Position numbers and translations under genes: made by a program. Below, in pieces: positions 6,214 to 6,250 of a DNA stretch of 6,250 nt. Source of the stretch: Draconibacterium orientale. GTDB lineage: Bacteria > Bacteroidota > Bacteroidia > Bacteroidales > JAADGE01. The notes under the pieces were generated by a model. It saw only the letters and a list, made by a program, of their open reading frames with translations. It was not told where the DNA came from and ran no database searches. Location: the NCBI GenBank assembly GCA_020718265.1, contig DYSM01000056.1:1-6250 (forward strand), written 5' to 3'. Each line of letters begins with the position of its first letter. Within the stretch, counting starts at the first letter, position 1.

Positions 6214-6250
6214 AAAAAAACTTTGCCAAAGTTCAAAACTTTGGCAAAGT
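6214..6250 (-). terminator. Strong hairpin with T-run directly upstream of rlmH
   Basis: ACTTTGCCAAAGT at 6220-6232 and ACTTTGGCAAAGT at 6238-6250 are perfect 13-bp inverted arms around a 5-base loop. On the minus strand the stem is followed by six T's (6214-6219), giving the form of an intrinsic terminator for a gene entering from beyond the window. The T-run ends only 7 bases before the rlmH ATG, leaving no room for an rlmH promoter between them. It is therefore either a leaky terminator or attenuator in the rlmH leader, or a dispersed repeat. The window ends at the last base of the arm, so the stem could extend further. Confidence 0.65.

Noticed and set aside
6207..6236. Extended RlmH N-terminus from a TTG at 6236
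   Set aside because: The extra ten residues fall in the hairpin and T-run, and the RlmH family begins at the MKIALMYIG methionine.
6220..6250. The two similar 13-base units as the start of a CRISPR array or an insertion-sequence end
   Set aside because: There are only two short palindromic units 5 bases apart, with no spacers, no cas genes, no transposase and no target duplication visible. The hairpin plus T-run reading is simpler.

Overview
The window looks like a chromosomal segment from a Bacteroidota (probably Bacteroidales-type) bacterium. The evidence is a moderate-to-low GC content, A/T-rich upstream regions with no Shine-Dalgarno motif before any gene, a perfect TAnnTTTG-type -7 promoter element before one gene, and a very large NtrY-like sensor kinase of a type I associate with this phylum. 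No phylogenetic marker was searched, so this placement is an inference.

Every supported gene lies on the minus strand, so transcription runs from high to low coordinates. Reading that way: (1) at 6214-6250 a perfect 13-bp inverted repeat followed by a T-run sits just upstream of (2) rlmH (5733-6206), the 23S rRNA pseudouridine-1915 N3-methyltransferase. The rlmH end overlaps the start of (3) a 1252-residue multi-sensor membrane histidine kinase (1997-5755). A 176-bp gap (1821-1996) holds a weak inverted repeat and a Bacteroidota-like promoter. Next comes (4) an exported seven-bladed WD40 protein (828-1820), followed after 6 bp by (5) a MacB/LolD-class ABC ATPase (117-821). Downstream are a small hairpin (94-114) and (6) the first 18 codons of an unrecognised gene that runs off the window edge (1-54).

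There appear to be two transcription units. The first is rlmH plus kinase, joined by overlapping reading frames. The second is WD40 plus ATPase, joined by a 6-bp gap and probably driven by the promoter at 1839-1846. The kinase has no response regulator in view and the ABC ATPase has no permease in view, so both are orphans within this window. The most distinctive items are the kinase (three separate extracytoplasmic regions, about 12 membrane segments, and only two cysteines, both in one extracytoplasmic region), the exported WD40/ABC-ATPase pair, and the doubly symmetric hairpin next to the rlmH start. I do not see a clearly new defence, mobile or CRISPR system here.
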